Under the pieces are notes generated by a model. The model did no database searches. It had not been told where the DNA came from and worked only from the letters and a program-made list of their open reading frames with translations. Below, in pieces: positions 46,144 through 53,791 of a stretch of 64,000 nt of DNA. How positions within the stretch are numbered: the first letter of the stretch is position 1; every line of letters starts with the position of its first letter. Made by a program: the position numbers and the translations under genes. Source of the stretch: Azospirillum brasilense (GTDB lineage Bacteria > Pseudomonadota > Alphaproteobacteria > Azospirillales > Azospirillaceae); assembly GCF_007827815.1 (NCBI RefSeq), contig NZ_VITH01000002.1, positions 62,001 through 126,000 on the forward strand, given 5' to 3'.

Positions 46144-48054
46144 TCACTCTCCATAGGACGGGTCAGGCGCGCGCAGGACCTCCTGGATGCTCTGCACAAG
46201 CAGGGTGCTGCCGTGGGCCGAGAAATGGCCCTGGTCCAGGAAGTAGAAGCCCTGATCATCCCTGATCCGGCAGAGCGGAAGGGCCTTGCAAGGGTCGGGG
46301 TCGCAGAAATAGTCGGAGGTGTCGACGAACCGCGCGCCCCGCGTCGCGGTGATGAGCGGCTGGTCGGCGGCTTGGCCGGTGATCGAGTAGGCCCGCTCCG
46401 ACTTCATGAAATAGGTGTGGTCGTAGGGGTTGCGGAAGCGGAACACCGGGCTCTGCCCCAGCACGACGATGCGGATGCCTCGGTTCAGCAGCGTGTCCAC
46501 GGTCTCGTGCAGGCGGCGGAGATCGAGGGCGTTGGTGTCCATGTACCATTCCCACCGCGCCGCCATGATGACGATGCGGATGCCGTTGCGGTCGATGATC
46601 TCCTCGACACGGCTGTTGAACTCCTGGCAGTTCGGACGGGTGTTGACGGACAGATCCTTGATGGGCGGACAGCCGGACGCCGTGTATTGGACGATGTTGA
46701 AGGGCAGGGTTTCGGCGACGGTCTGGAGCCCCGGCACATAATGGGCGGCGAAGGAATCCCCCCAGAGCAGGGCGGTGGGCGCCTCCGCCTTCAGGGAACC
46801 GATCCGGCAAGCCTCCAGGCCCGGCCACGCCTCCGGCGGCTGGTCGGTTTCGAGGAAGCATGTGTGTTCCTTGTAGAGTTCCCGTCCTGAGATGTCCTGC
46901 GGCGCGTAATCGGTGAAGCGCTGGGGCAGCCCGTTGGACAGATGACCGATCAGCCCGACCCCCGCCAGCCCCGCCATGGCCCAGCCGGTCCGCGCGAAGA
47001 CCTTGGACGGCCGGCGGCCCGACTCCACCCCCGGCGCCGCCCTGGGCTTGCGGAAGGGACGCTCGATCAGCCGCCAGGACAGCACGGACACCGCGGTGAT
47101 GAGCGCGAGAAGGATCAGCGTTTCCTTGGTGGTCAGGTCCCGCCCTTTGTAGAACCGCGCGAAGACCATCAGCGGCCAATGCCAGATGTACATGGAGTAG
47201 GAGATCAGGCCGATGAAGACCATGGGGCGCAGAGTCAGCATTCTCCCGACCGCCGTCGGACCGCTCCGCCCGGCATGGATGACCAGCGCCGCGCCCAGGC
47301 AGGGCAGCAGCGCGGCGTAGCCCGGAAAGGCCGTCGCCTCGGACAGGGCGAACACGCTGGCGAGGATCAGGGCGGCGCCGACCGCGCAGGCCAGTTCCCG
47401 CACCGCGCGGCTGCGGCTGTCCGGAACGGCGCCGAAGGCCAGAAGGGCGCCCAGCACCAGTTCCCACAGCCGGGGAGGCAGCAGGTAGAAGGCCGCCACC
47501 GGATGATCCCGCACCAGCGACACCCCCAGGGCGAAGGACGCCGCCGCCGCCGCCAGCAGAACGGCGACCCACACCGAACGCCTGTACGGGAGCAGAACCA
47601 GCACGGCGAGGGGAAAGACGATGTAGAACTGCTGCTCCACCCCCAGCGACCAGGTGTGGAGAAGCGGATTCATCTCCGCCGCGTTCTCGAAGTAACCGGA
47701 CTTCAGATAATAGACGATGTTGGACGAGAACAGCGTGGTCGCCACGAGGTTCTGGGAAAAGCTCTTCAACTCCTGGGGCGACAGCAGGAAAAGGGCGAGC
47801 ACCGCGGTGACCGCCAGCGCCGCGAACAGGGCGGGAAGGATTCGGCGGATGCGGCGGACATAGAAGTCGGCGAGGGAGAAGGTGCCGCGCTGCGCGTCGT
47901 TCAGAACGATCGAACCGATCAGGTAGCCGGAAATCACGAAGAACACATCGACGCCAATGTATCCGCCGCTGAACGGGGAAAACTTCGCGTGGAACAGCAG
48001 AACCGAAAGGATCGATACCGCGCGAAGGCCGTCGATGTCGGGGCGGTACATCAT
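46144..48054 (-). CDS. OafA/YrhL-type O-acyltransferase with C-terminal SGNH domain
   Basis: A 636-residue inner-membrane protein. Residues 1-350 form the acyltransferase-3 domain with about ten TM helices, starting MYRPDIDGLRAVSILSVLLF and containing GGYIGVDVFFVISGYLIGSI. The C-terminal 240 residues are a periplasmic SGNH hydrolase-like domain, with GDS in LLWGDSFAAHYVPG and the catalytic D-x-x-H as DQGHFSAHG. Such fused proteins acetylate surface polysaccharide, peptidoglycan or secreted glycans. It is transcribed alone from an A+T-rich upstream region. The donor is presumably acetyl-CoA; the acceptor is unknown. Confidence 0.9.
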   Translation of the reverse strand: MMYRPDIDGLRAVSILSVLLFHAKFSPFSGGYIGVDVFFVISGYLIGSIVLNDAQRGTFSLADFYVRRIRRILPALFAALAVTAVLALFLLSPQELKSFSQNLVATTLFSSNIVYYLKSGYFENAAEMNPLLHTWSLGVEQQFYIVFPLAVLVLLPYRRSVWVAVLLAAAAASFALGVSLVRDHPVAAFYLLPPRLWELVLGALLAFGAVPDSRSRAVRELACAVGAALILASVFALSEATAFPGYAALLPCLGAALVIHAGRSGPTAVGRMLTLRPMVFIGLISYSMYIWHWPLMVFARFYKGRDLTTKETLILLALITAVSVLSWRLIERPFRKPRAAPGVESGRRPSKVFARTGWAMAGLAGVGLIGHLSNGLPQRFTDYAPQDISGRELYKEHTCFLETDQPPEAWPGLEACRIGSLKAEAPTALLWGDSFAAHYVPGLQTVAETLPFNIVQYTASGCPPIKDLSVNTRPNCQEFNSRVEEIIDRNGIRIVIMAARWEWYMDTNALDLRRLHETVDTLLNRGIRIVVLGQSPVFRFRNPYDHTYFMKSERAYSITGQAADQPLITATRGARFVDTSDYFCDPDPCKALPLCRIRDDQGFYFLDQGHFSAHGSTLLVQSIQEVLRAPDPSYGE

Positions 48055-48498
48055 GGGACCCGCAAGGTTTGGGTGGAACGGAGACGCGGGTCGGCGGTCC
48101 CGAACCCGGTTCTGCGGCGGGAGGCGAACGACGCGGGAGTGAGGGAGTGCCCGGCTACGCGAGAGGAAGCGGCGAAATCGCTTCCCGACAATTCAATGAA
48201 GACGGAAAGGCTTCCGGGGGTAGGCGTGGTGTTGGCGTTTTTATCGCCTGGATTGCTTTGTTGTTTTCGATGCTCTTGATGGGAAAATGCCTGTGAATTC
48301 GATGGTATGGCATCGTGGCGGCGTGTTGAAGTGAATTATTGAATGAAAGCCTTAGGGTGTCGGCACTTTGAATGACCTAACAAGAATTCAACGGTAATGG
48401 CCGCCCAATGGTGATAGAGAAAGCACCCGTTATTGCGTGGGGTGTCCGCGCCTGTTTGGGTTTTCACAGCGTCTTCGTGTGCGTCGGGAGGTCGCTGG
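48055..48498. other. gene-free A+T-rich region
   Basis: About 440 bp without a credible gene. From about 48230 to 48430 the base composition drops well below the genome average, as in GAATTATTGAATGAAAGCC. It must include the promoter of the acyltransferase (reading left). The right part lies downstream of the LytTR gene. No clear terminator hairpin with T-run was found. Confidence 0.4.
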
Positions 48499-49350
48499 TT
48501 ACGGCCCCGTCTTCTCCGTCCAGCCGGCCTCGCGGACCGCCGCCGCGTGACTGCGGCTGACCGGCACGCGCCGGCCGTTGCGCAGGACCAGCACCAGCTT
48601 GCCGTCCGGCTTGCGCTCCACCCCGGCGACGGCCGCGGCGGCGACCCAGTGGGAGCGGTGGACCTGCATGCCGTCCAGCCCGGCCAGCTCGGCGATGGCG
48701 TCGCGCAGCCGCATCAGGATCAGGTCGCTGCCCTCCGCCGTGTGGGCGCGGACGTAGTGGTCCTCCATCTCCAGCGCCAGCAGGTCGCGGCCGAGCCGTG
48801 CCGGCAGGCGGGCGAGGAAGGCGGGCTCCGGCCGCTCCGCCGGGGGTACCGGCGCGTTGTCCGGGGCGGGCGGCGGCGTGGGGCCGGCGAGAAGCCCGCG
48901 GTCGCGCAGCTCCAGCCAGACCGGGATGGCGGACACCAGGAGCGTGATCAGGACGACATAGACGAACAACTCGGCCAGACCCAACGGGTGCAGCATGTCC
49001 TTGCCGCGCAGAGACCGCTCCAGCAGAGCCACGGCCATCGTCATCGGCGCCGCCACGGCCAGCGTCACCCCGGCCAGCAGGGCGCGCCACGCCTCGGGCC
49101 GGTCCCGCAGCCGGCGGGCGGCGGCCAGGGTCAGAAGTTCGAAGGCGAGGCCGCCCAGCCCGATCAGCCCGATCCAGTAGGCCAGCCGCTGGGCTAGCGT
49201 CAGATCGGCGAAGGTGCCGAAAGGGCCGAGCAGGGCCAGCACCAGCGCCGCGCCGAGCAGCACCGGCAGCCGCCGCCCCAGCAGCCGGCGGCGGTAGGGA
49301 GTGCGGGGGCGCCCCGTCGCGGGGCTGTCCACGGCGGCACGCAAGGTCAC
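48499..49350 (-). CDS. membrane-bound LytTR-type transcription regulator
   Basis: A 283-residue protein. The N-terminal 150 residues carry four TM helices, roughly 25-45, 57-80, 88-110 and 120-142. The C-terminal 100 residues are a LytTR DNA-binding domain: LGRDLLALEMEDHYVRAHTA, LILMRLRDAIAELAGLDGMQ, VHRSHWVAAAAVAGVER and GRRVPVSRSHAAAVREAGW. It probably binds promoter DNA while anchored in the membrane. The GTG start lies inside the stop of the upstream gene (GTGA overlap) and no separate ribosome-binding site is evident, so translation depends on the upstream gene. The signal sensed is unknown. Confidence 0.85.
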   Translation of the reverse strand: MTLRAAVDSPATGRPRTPYRRRLLGRRLPVLLGAALVLALLGPFGTFADLTLAQRLAYWIGLIGLGGLAFELLTLAAARRLRDRPEAWRALLAGVTLAVAAPMTMAVALLERSLRGKDMLHPLGLAELFVYVVLITLLVSAIPVWLELRDRGLLAGPTPPPAPDNAPVPPAERPEPAFLARLPARLGRDLLALEMEDHYVRAHTAEGSDLILMRLRDAIAELAGLDGMQVHRSHWVAAAAVAGVERKPDGKLVLVLRNGRRVPVSRSHAAAVREAGWTEKTGP

Positions 49351-50450
49351 GCGCTGGCGGAGCGGGCGGACTGTTCCAGCGACTTGATGTGGGACAGGCC
49401 GGGCAGGATTTCCGACTTCACGAACTCCATGCGCCGGTTCGGGCCGCCGCCGCCGCGGGCGAAGCGGGCCTTCCACAGGTCCATCTTCACCGCCAGACCG
49501 CACAGCACGCCGCCGATGGTGACGTGGTGGGAGGCGATCAGCTCGCGGATGGAATGGAAGGTCTCGGCGTTGATGTCGCGCCAGAAGTCCTTGGACCGGT
49601 TGTCGAAGCTCTCGAACCGCCCGGTGATCGAGGTCGAGATGTCGGTCAGGTCGCGACTGATCTCGTCGAGCATGCGCATCTGCCGGGCATCGCGCTTGAC
49701 CTCGGTGGAGCTGCGGATCTCGGCCATCCAGGACAGGAAGCGCTGGATTTCCGGGACGATGTCGTCCAGGCACTTCTTGAAATAGGCCAGCGACAGGAAG
49801 ATGTCGCCGTACTCCTCGAGGAACTGCGGGATCTCCCCCAGCTCGATGTCCAGCCGGTCGGCCATCATGCGCAGGTTGCGCAGCGCCTCGTCCCGGTTGG
49901 GGTTGGAGAACATCCCGATGATGTCCTTCACGTCCTGGACCTGCATGTCCTCGGACCCGTAGACATACTCGACCAGCGGGCGCGTGAAGACGCGCATGTA
50001 GTTGGTCAGTTCCTCCTTCTTGCGGTCGGACAGGGTCAGGGACTCGACGCTGTTGACGTCGATGTTCATCCGCCGCAGTTCGATGCGGGAGGTGTAGACG
50101 TCGAAGCTGGAGGCGGCGGCGATCTTCTCGATCTTGACGATGTCGCGCTCCACCTCCTCCTTGTAGGATTCGAAATAGGCGGTGAGGTGGCGGGGCGAGA
50201 CCTGCCCGCTGCCGGTCTGGACGTCGTGGAACATCTCGACGACGGTCTGCAACCGCACATTCTTGATCAGCCGGGCGTGCTGGAGCCCCGGCGTTTCCAG
50301 CGGGATGGCCGACAGCGGCATGATGTGCAGCGCGTCGCGGGCCTCGTCCTCCCACTGCTTGCGCCGGCCTCCGCCCTGGGGACGTGCCGACTTGTCCCCC
50401 GCAACCTCGGCCACAGCCTCGCTGGTGTCTGCCCCGTCGCTCAATGCCAT
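49347..50450 (-). CDS. unrecognised helical protein coupled to a LytTR regulator
   Basis: A 367-residue hydrophilic protein that I cannot assign. No signal peptide or TM is seen. It is strongly helical with several probable coiled coils: TAYFESYKEEVERDIVKIEK, LSDRKKEELTNYMRVFTRPL, DEALRNLRMMADRLDIEL and RMLDEISRDLTDISTSITGR. The mid part has repeated Asp/Glu-Arg pairs, and the C-terminus FARGGGGPNRRMEFVKSEIL is basic. GGGGAG precedes the ATG at 50450. Its stop overlaps the LytTR start (GTGA), so the two are made together. A role as a cytosolic partner or scaffold for the membrane regulator is a plausible inference. Confidence 0.75.
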   Translation of the reverse strand: MALSDGADTSEAVAEVAGDKSARPQGGGRRKQWEDEARDALHIMPLSAIPLETPGLQHARLIKNVRLQTVVEMFHDVQTGSGQVSPRHLTAYFESYKEEVERDIVKIEKIAAASSFDVYTSRIELRRMNIDVNSVESLTLSDRKKEELTNYMRVFTRPLVEYVYGSEDMQVQDVKDIIGMFSNPNRDEALRNLRMMADRLDIELGEIPQFLEEYGDIFLSLAYFKKCLDDIVPEIQRFLSWMAEIRSSTEVKRDARQMRMLDEISRDLTDISTSITGRFESFDNRSKDFWRDINAETFHSIRELIASHHVTIGGVLCGLAVKMDLWKARFARGGGGPNRRMEFVKSEILPGLSHIKSLEQSARSASA

Positions 50451-50587
50451 CTCCCCGCAAGCCGGCGCCCATCCGCCCGCTTGGCCACTGTCGAGGTCCC
50501 CCACAAGGATAGCGGGTTGAGGGGGGCAGGCAAGGGTTGAAGGGGGCGTCCCGGAGCAATGTCATAGCACCGGTCGTACAGAAACGA

Positions 50588-50618
50588 AAAGGGCCGGTCC
50601 GCGGTGGACCGGCCCTTT
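50588..50618 (-). terminator. rho-independent terminator after DUF1150
   Basis: AAAGGGCCGGTCC and GGACCGGCCCTTT are exact inverted repeats of 13 bp around GCGGT, ending in a short T-run on either strand. It lies 53 nt past the DUF1150 stop and closes the hsp20-DUF1150 transcript. Confidence 0.8.
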
Positions 50619-50670
50619 CGCAACCTCGCGTGAGGTTTCCGCGGGCGTCACCAGAGGGACGCCACCGGCG

Positions 50671-50916
50671 TCAATGGACGCTCAGCGGCTCCATGTCGTT
50701 CTGGCGGACGGTGGCGAAGGCCACGTCGCGCTCCGGGACCACCGTCAGCGGCGTGCCGTCGGCGGCGTGGACGGAGAAGGCCGGAGCGTCGTCGACGGTC
50801 ACCGGCCGGACATAGGCCACGTGGTCCAGCCCGAAGCCGGCGAAATCCTGGGGCGACAGTTGGCGCAGGTAGGCGGCGGCCTTGTCGGAGTCGAAGTCGA
50901 TGTCGAAGCTGTTCAT
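50671..50916 (-). CDS. DUF1150 family protein
   Basis: An 81-residue cytosolic protein of a family confined largely to alphaproteobacteria and usually found next to hsp20, as here. The signature is GLDHVAYVRPVTVDDAPAFS, then VHAADGTPLTVV and a closing FATVRQNDMEPLSVH. Function is unknown; repeated genetic linkage suggests help with small heat-shock protein action. It lies 75 nt downstream of hsp20 on the same strand and ends at a strong terminator. Confidence 0.9.
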   Translation of the reverse strand: MNSFDIDFDSDKAAAYLRQLSPQDFAGFGLDHVAYVRPVTVDDAPAFSVHAADGTPLTVVPERDVAFATVRQNDMEPLSVH

Positions 50917-50991
50917 GACGCAGTCCTTTGGACGAATCGGTCGAGGAGGTGTGGGCGGCGGGCAATCGCGCTGGTTGAGAGCGAAGACCGG

Positions 50992-51471
50992 TCAGGCGTC
51001 GCCGCGGTCGGGCGCGACGTCGATGGTCTGCGGTCCGGCGGTGCCGCTGGCGGCCTGGGCGGGCTGCTCGATCTTGATGGTGCGGACCTTCGGTTCCGGC
51101 AGGGGCCGCTTGAGGTCGATGTTGAGCAGGCCGTTGTCGAGCGAGGCGCCGACCACCTCGATCCCCTCCGCCAGCACGAAGCTGCGCTGGAACTGGCGGG
51201 CGGCGATGCCGCGGTGCAGGTAGATGCGCGAGCGGTCGTCGGTCTGGCGGCCGCGGATGACGAGCTGGTTGTCCTCGATCTGGACCGACAGGTCCTCGGA
51301 GGTGAAGCCGGCCACGGCCAGCGTGATGCGCAGGCCCTCGTCCCCGATCTGTTCGATGTTGTAGGGCGGATAGCCTTCCGCGGAATTCTTGGCGATGCGG
51401 TCCAGCGTGCGCTCGAACTGGTCGAAGCCCAGGAGCAGCGGACTGTTGAAGAGCGAAAGACGTGTCGTCAC
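50992..51471 (-). CDS. small heat-shock protein Hsp20/IbpA family
   Basis: A 159-residue alpha-crystallin chaperone that holds unfolding proteins during heat stress. The short N-terminal arm ends in LGFDQFERTLDRIAKNSAEG, followed by YPPYNIEQIGDEGLRITLAV, then AGFTSEDLSVQIEDNQLVI. The IbpA-type loop IAARQFQRSFVLAEGIEV comes next. The C-terminal extension carries the conserved I/V-x-I as VRTIKIE. The start is GTG at 51471, with GAGGAGGAT 6-14 nt upstream. An RpoH-like promoter about 105 nt upstream and a short hairpin over the ribosome-binding site suggest heat induction at two levels. Confidence 0.93.
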   Translation of the reverse strand: MTTRLSLFNSPLLLGFDQFERTLDRIAKNSAEGYPPYNIEQIGDEGLRITLAVAGFTSEDLSVQIEDNQLVIRGRQTDDRSRIYLHRGIAARQFQRSFVLAEGIEVVGASLDNGLLNIDLKRPLPEPKVRTIKIEQPAQAASGTAGPQTIDVAPDRGDA

Positions 51472-51477
51472 GGCGCA

Positions 51478-51492
51478 TCCTCCTCGAGAGGC
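51478..51492 (-). promoter_or_regulatory. short hairpin covering the hsp20 ribosome-binding site
   Basis: In the hsp20 mRNA, CCUC pairs with the GAGG inside the Shine-Dalgarno (GCCTCTCGAGGAGG), leaving a tiny loop. Such base pairing is the basis of ROSE and other RNA thermometers in alphaproteobacterial hsp20 leaders. The stem here is short, so the call is tentative. Confidence 0.35.
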
Positions 51493-51575
51493 GAGCGAGT
51501 TGCACATTGGGCCCGTTTCCGGCGCCCGGCTGGCTGGCGGCCCGAAAGGGGAGGATCGGCGCCGCCTCGTCATAG

Positions 51576-51602
51576 ATTGGGGTAGGCCGCCCGGCGGTCA
51601 AG
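51576..51602 (-). promoter_or_regulatory. RpoH (sigma32)-like promoter of hsp20
   Basis: On the minus strand CTTGAC (51597-51602) and CCCCAAT (51576-51582) are separated by 14 nt, close to the alphaproteobacterial RpoH consensus CTTGAA-N-CCCCAT. Transcription would begin near 51568. Confidence 0.55.
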
Positions 51603-51673
51603 GTTCGCCGTTGCGGCAAAGCGCCCGCGCGCGTTCGGCGGCGCAACCGGCGCGCAGAATTAGGCCAGGGAAG

Positions 51674-52090
51674 TCAGGCGAGGGGATTGGCGGCCGGTGC
51701 TGCGAAGACGAACCGCCGGCTCGACCAGTAGTTCCAGGCGAAGGTGACGGCGGTCGCCGCGATCTTGGCGGCCAGCGGCGGGACGGCGGGCACCAGCAGG
51801 CCGACCACCAGCGTGGACAGCCCCAGCCCGACGAGGTTGAAGGCCAGGAACAGCGGCAGGCGGCGGGCCATCGGCGCCGCCTCCCGGCGCATGCGGAAGG
51901 TCCAGCTGCGGTTGAGCAGGAAGCTGCACAGAACCCCGGCGCCATAACCGACGGCGTTGGCGGCCAGGACGGGGGCGCCGGCCAGAGATACCAGCGCCAG
52001 GAACAGCGCGAAATCCACCCCGGTGTTCAGCAGGCCGACCAGGGCGAAGCGGATGGCCGTCCAGGGAACGGCCCGCCCCCGGCCTTCCAT
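51674..52090 (-). CDS. GtrA-like four-TM membrane protein
   Basis: A 138-residue membrane protein with four hydrophobic helices and the GtrA family pattern AIRFALVGLLNTGVDFALFL, then LLNRSWTFRM and NYWSSRRFVFAAPA. GtrA proteins are thought to flip undecaprenyl-phosphate-linked sugars made by a GtrB-type transferase. The upstream neighbour is exactly such a transferase, 5 nt away on the same strand, so the pair acts on one lipid-linked sugar. The glycan acceptor gene (a GtrC-type enzyme) is not in the window. Confidence 0.88.
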   Translation of the reverse strand: MEGRGRAVPWTAIRFALVGLLNTGVDFALFLALVSLAGAPVLAANAVGYGAGVLCSFLLNRSWTFRMRREAAPMARRLPLFLAFNLVGLGLSTLVVGLLVPAVPPLAAKIAATAVTFAWNYWSSRRFVFAAPAANPLA

Positions 52091-52095
52091 GCCGC

Positions 52096-53199
52096 TCAAC
52101 TGTTGGCCCCACTCTTGGCCTCGATGCGGGAGAAGGCTCCGGCGGCGGCGGCGATGCCGGTTCCCAGATGCACCACGACGGGGTCCGGCGCGGCCTGCAC
52201 GCCGGCTTCGGCGGCCGCGGTCTGGGCCGCGACCTGGGCGGCCATGGCGTCCGGATGGCGGGCGATGCTCTCCACCACGAACAGCGGCCGCTGCTTCGTC
52301 TCCATGTAGAGCCGCCCCAGATACTCGCCCAGGACGCCCAGGATCAGCAGCTGCGTGCTGCCCAGCACCAGCGAGACGACCATCACGCTGGTCCAGCCGG
52401 GAACCGTCGCGTGCTGCGACCAGCTCACCAGCGCGTAGCCCAGCGCCAGCAGCGCGCACAGCGCGAAGAAGAAGCCGACGTAGGAGGCGGCGCGCAGCGG
52501 CTTGATGGAGAAGCTGGTGATGGCATCCACCGCGAAGCGGATCATCTTGCCCAGCGGGTACTTGGTCTCGCCGACGGCGCGGGCCTGCCGGTCGTAGGGC
52601 AGCGGCTCCTGCTTCAGCCCGATCCAGCTCACCATGCCGCGGATGAAGCGGTGCTGCTCCGGCATGGCGTTCAGCACCTCCAGGGCGCGGCGGCTCATCA
52701 GGCGGAAATCGCCGGTGTCCTTGGGGATCTCGATGTCGACCAGCCGGTCGAGCAGGCGGTAGAACAGCGCCGCCGTGCCCTTCTTGAACCACGTCTCGCC
52801 GTCGCGGGCCATGCGGGTGCCGTAGACCACGTCGGCCCCGGCGTCCATCCGCGCCATCATCGTGGACAGCAGCTCCGGCGGGTCCTGGAGGTCGGCGTCG
52901 ATGATCAGGATGCGCTCGCCCCGGCAGACATGGAGGCCGGCGGTCAAGGCGAGCTGGTGGCCGTGGTTGCGCGACAGCCGCACCCCCGTCACCGCCGCGT
53001 CGCCGCGCACCAGGTCGGCGATGCGGCCCCAGGTGCCGTCCCGCGACCCGTCGTCCACCAGGATCAGCTCATAGCTCTCCCCGACCTCGGCGCGGCAGGC
53101 CGCGGACACCCGGCGGTGCAATTCGCCGATTCCCTCGGCCTCGTTGTAGCAGGGAACCACCACGGACAACCGCGGGGCCCCGGCAACGGCGTGCTGCAT
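52096..53199 (-). CDS. GtrB/DPM1-type polyprenyl-phosphate glycosyltransferase
   Basis: A 367-residue membrane glycosyltransferase of GT2. The catalytic GT-A domain shows LSVVVPCYNEAEGIGELHRR, LILVDDGSRDGTWGRIADLV, then LIIDADLQDPPELLSTMMAR and KDTGDFRLMSRRALEVLNAM. Two TM helices follow at about 230-255 and 270-290. The enzyme should load a sugar, typically glucose, onto undecaprenyl phosphate for a GtrA-type flippase, which lies directly downstream. GGAGAAGG gives a clean start at 53199. The C-terminal 65 residues are Ala-rich and longer than usual. Confidence 0.9.
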   Translation of the reverse strand: MQHAVAGAPRLSVVVPCYNEAEGIGELHRRVSAACRAEVGESYELILVDDGSRDGTWGRIADLVRGDAAVTGVRLSRNHGHQLALTAGLHVCRGERILIIDADLQDPPELLSTMMARMDAGADVVYGTRMARDGETWFKKGTAALFYRLLDRLVDIEIPKDTGDFRLMSRRALEVLNAMPEQHRFIRGMVSWIGLKQEPLPYDRQARAVGETKYPLGKMIRFAVDAITSFSIKPLRAASYVGFFFALCALLALGYALVSWSQHATVPGWTSVMVVSLVLGSTQLLILGVLGEYLGRLYMETKQRPLFVVESIARHPDAMAAQVAAQTAAAEAGVQAAPDPVVVHLGTGIAAAAGAFSRIEAKSGANS

Positions 53200-53791
53200 A
53201 AACCTTCTCCCGTCACCGCCTCCCGTCCGTGCCCCCGGCCCGATGGCCGTCCCGCGGATGGCTTTCACGGCGTGAAACCCAATGGAGGACCCCTTCGGGC
53301 GAGAGCGCAGACCTCGGGCGACACCGGCGCGGTACCGCCGGCATCCCGCTTCGCCAACGGGATCGGCGGCCCTTTTGCCCCGCCGGAATTCGGTACTAAC
53401 CCGGTCATGCCGAAGCCGCGCCGGCCCGGCCGGAGGACGTCCCCGGAACGTCACAGGCCTATGGCATTTGCGACGATTGCCGGTGTGGACGGGGTGCCCC
53501 GAAAGGCGTGGTGCGGCGCGCAACGCGGGGGCTTTCCTGCGCCGGGAGGGTGCCGTTCCGCCAACCCGGATGGCGATGCCTTGCGGGGTGCCTCCGCCGG
53601 GTTGCCTATGACGGGCGACCACCTCCGGAACGGCACGTCCCTTGCGTGAAATCGGCGGACGGGAGGACCGGAGCAAAGCGGCATCCCCCCGTATGCCGGG
53701 AATGCGTCGCACGATGCGAATCCGTGTCGCGCCGCACAGGCAAAATGCAAAACGCGATCGCCAAAGAGTTGCGATGGCCGGGGGAATTGCG
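53200..53791. other. gene-free region before the hybrid kinase
   Basis: Nearly 600 bp between the GtrB start and the first hybrid kinase. The G+C content is high and several frames stay open by chance, but none has a ribosome-binding site or recognisable protein. Promoters of both flanking genes must lie here; none was recognised with confidence. Confidence 0.4.
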
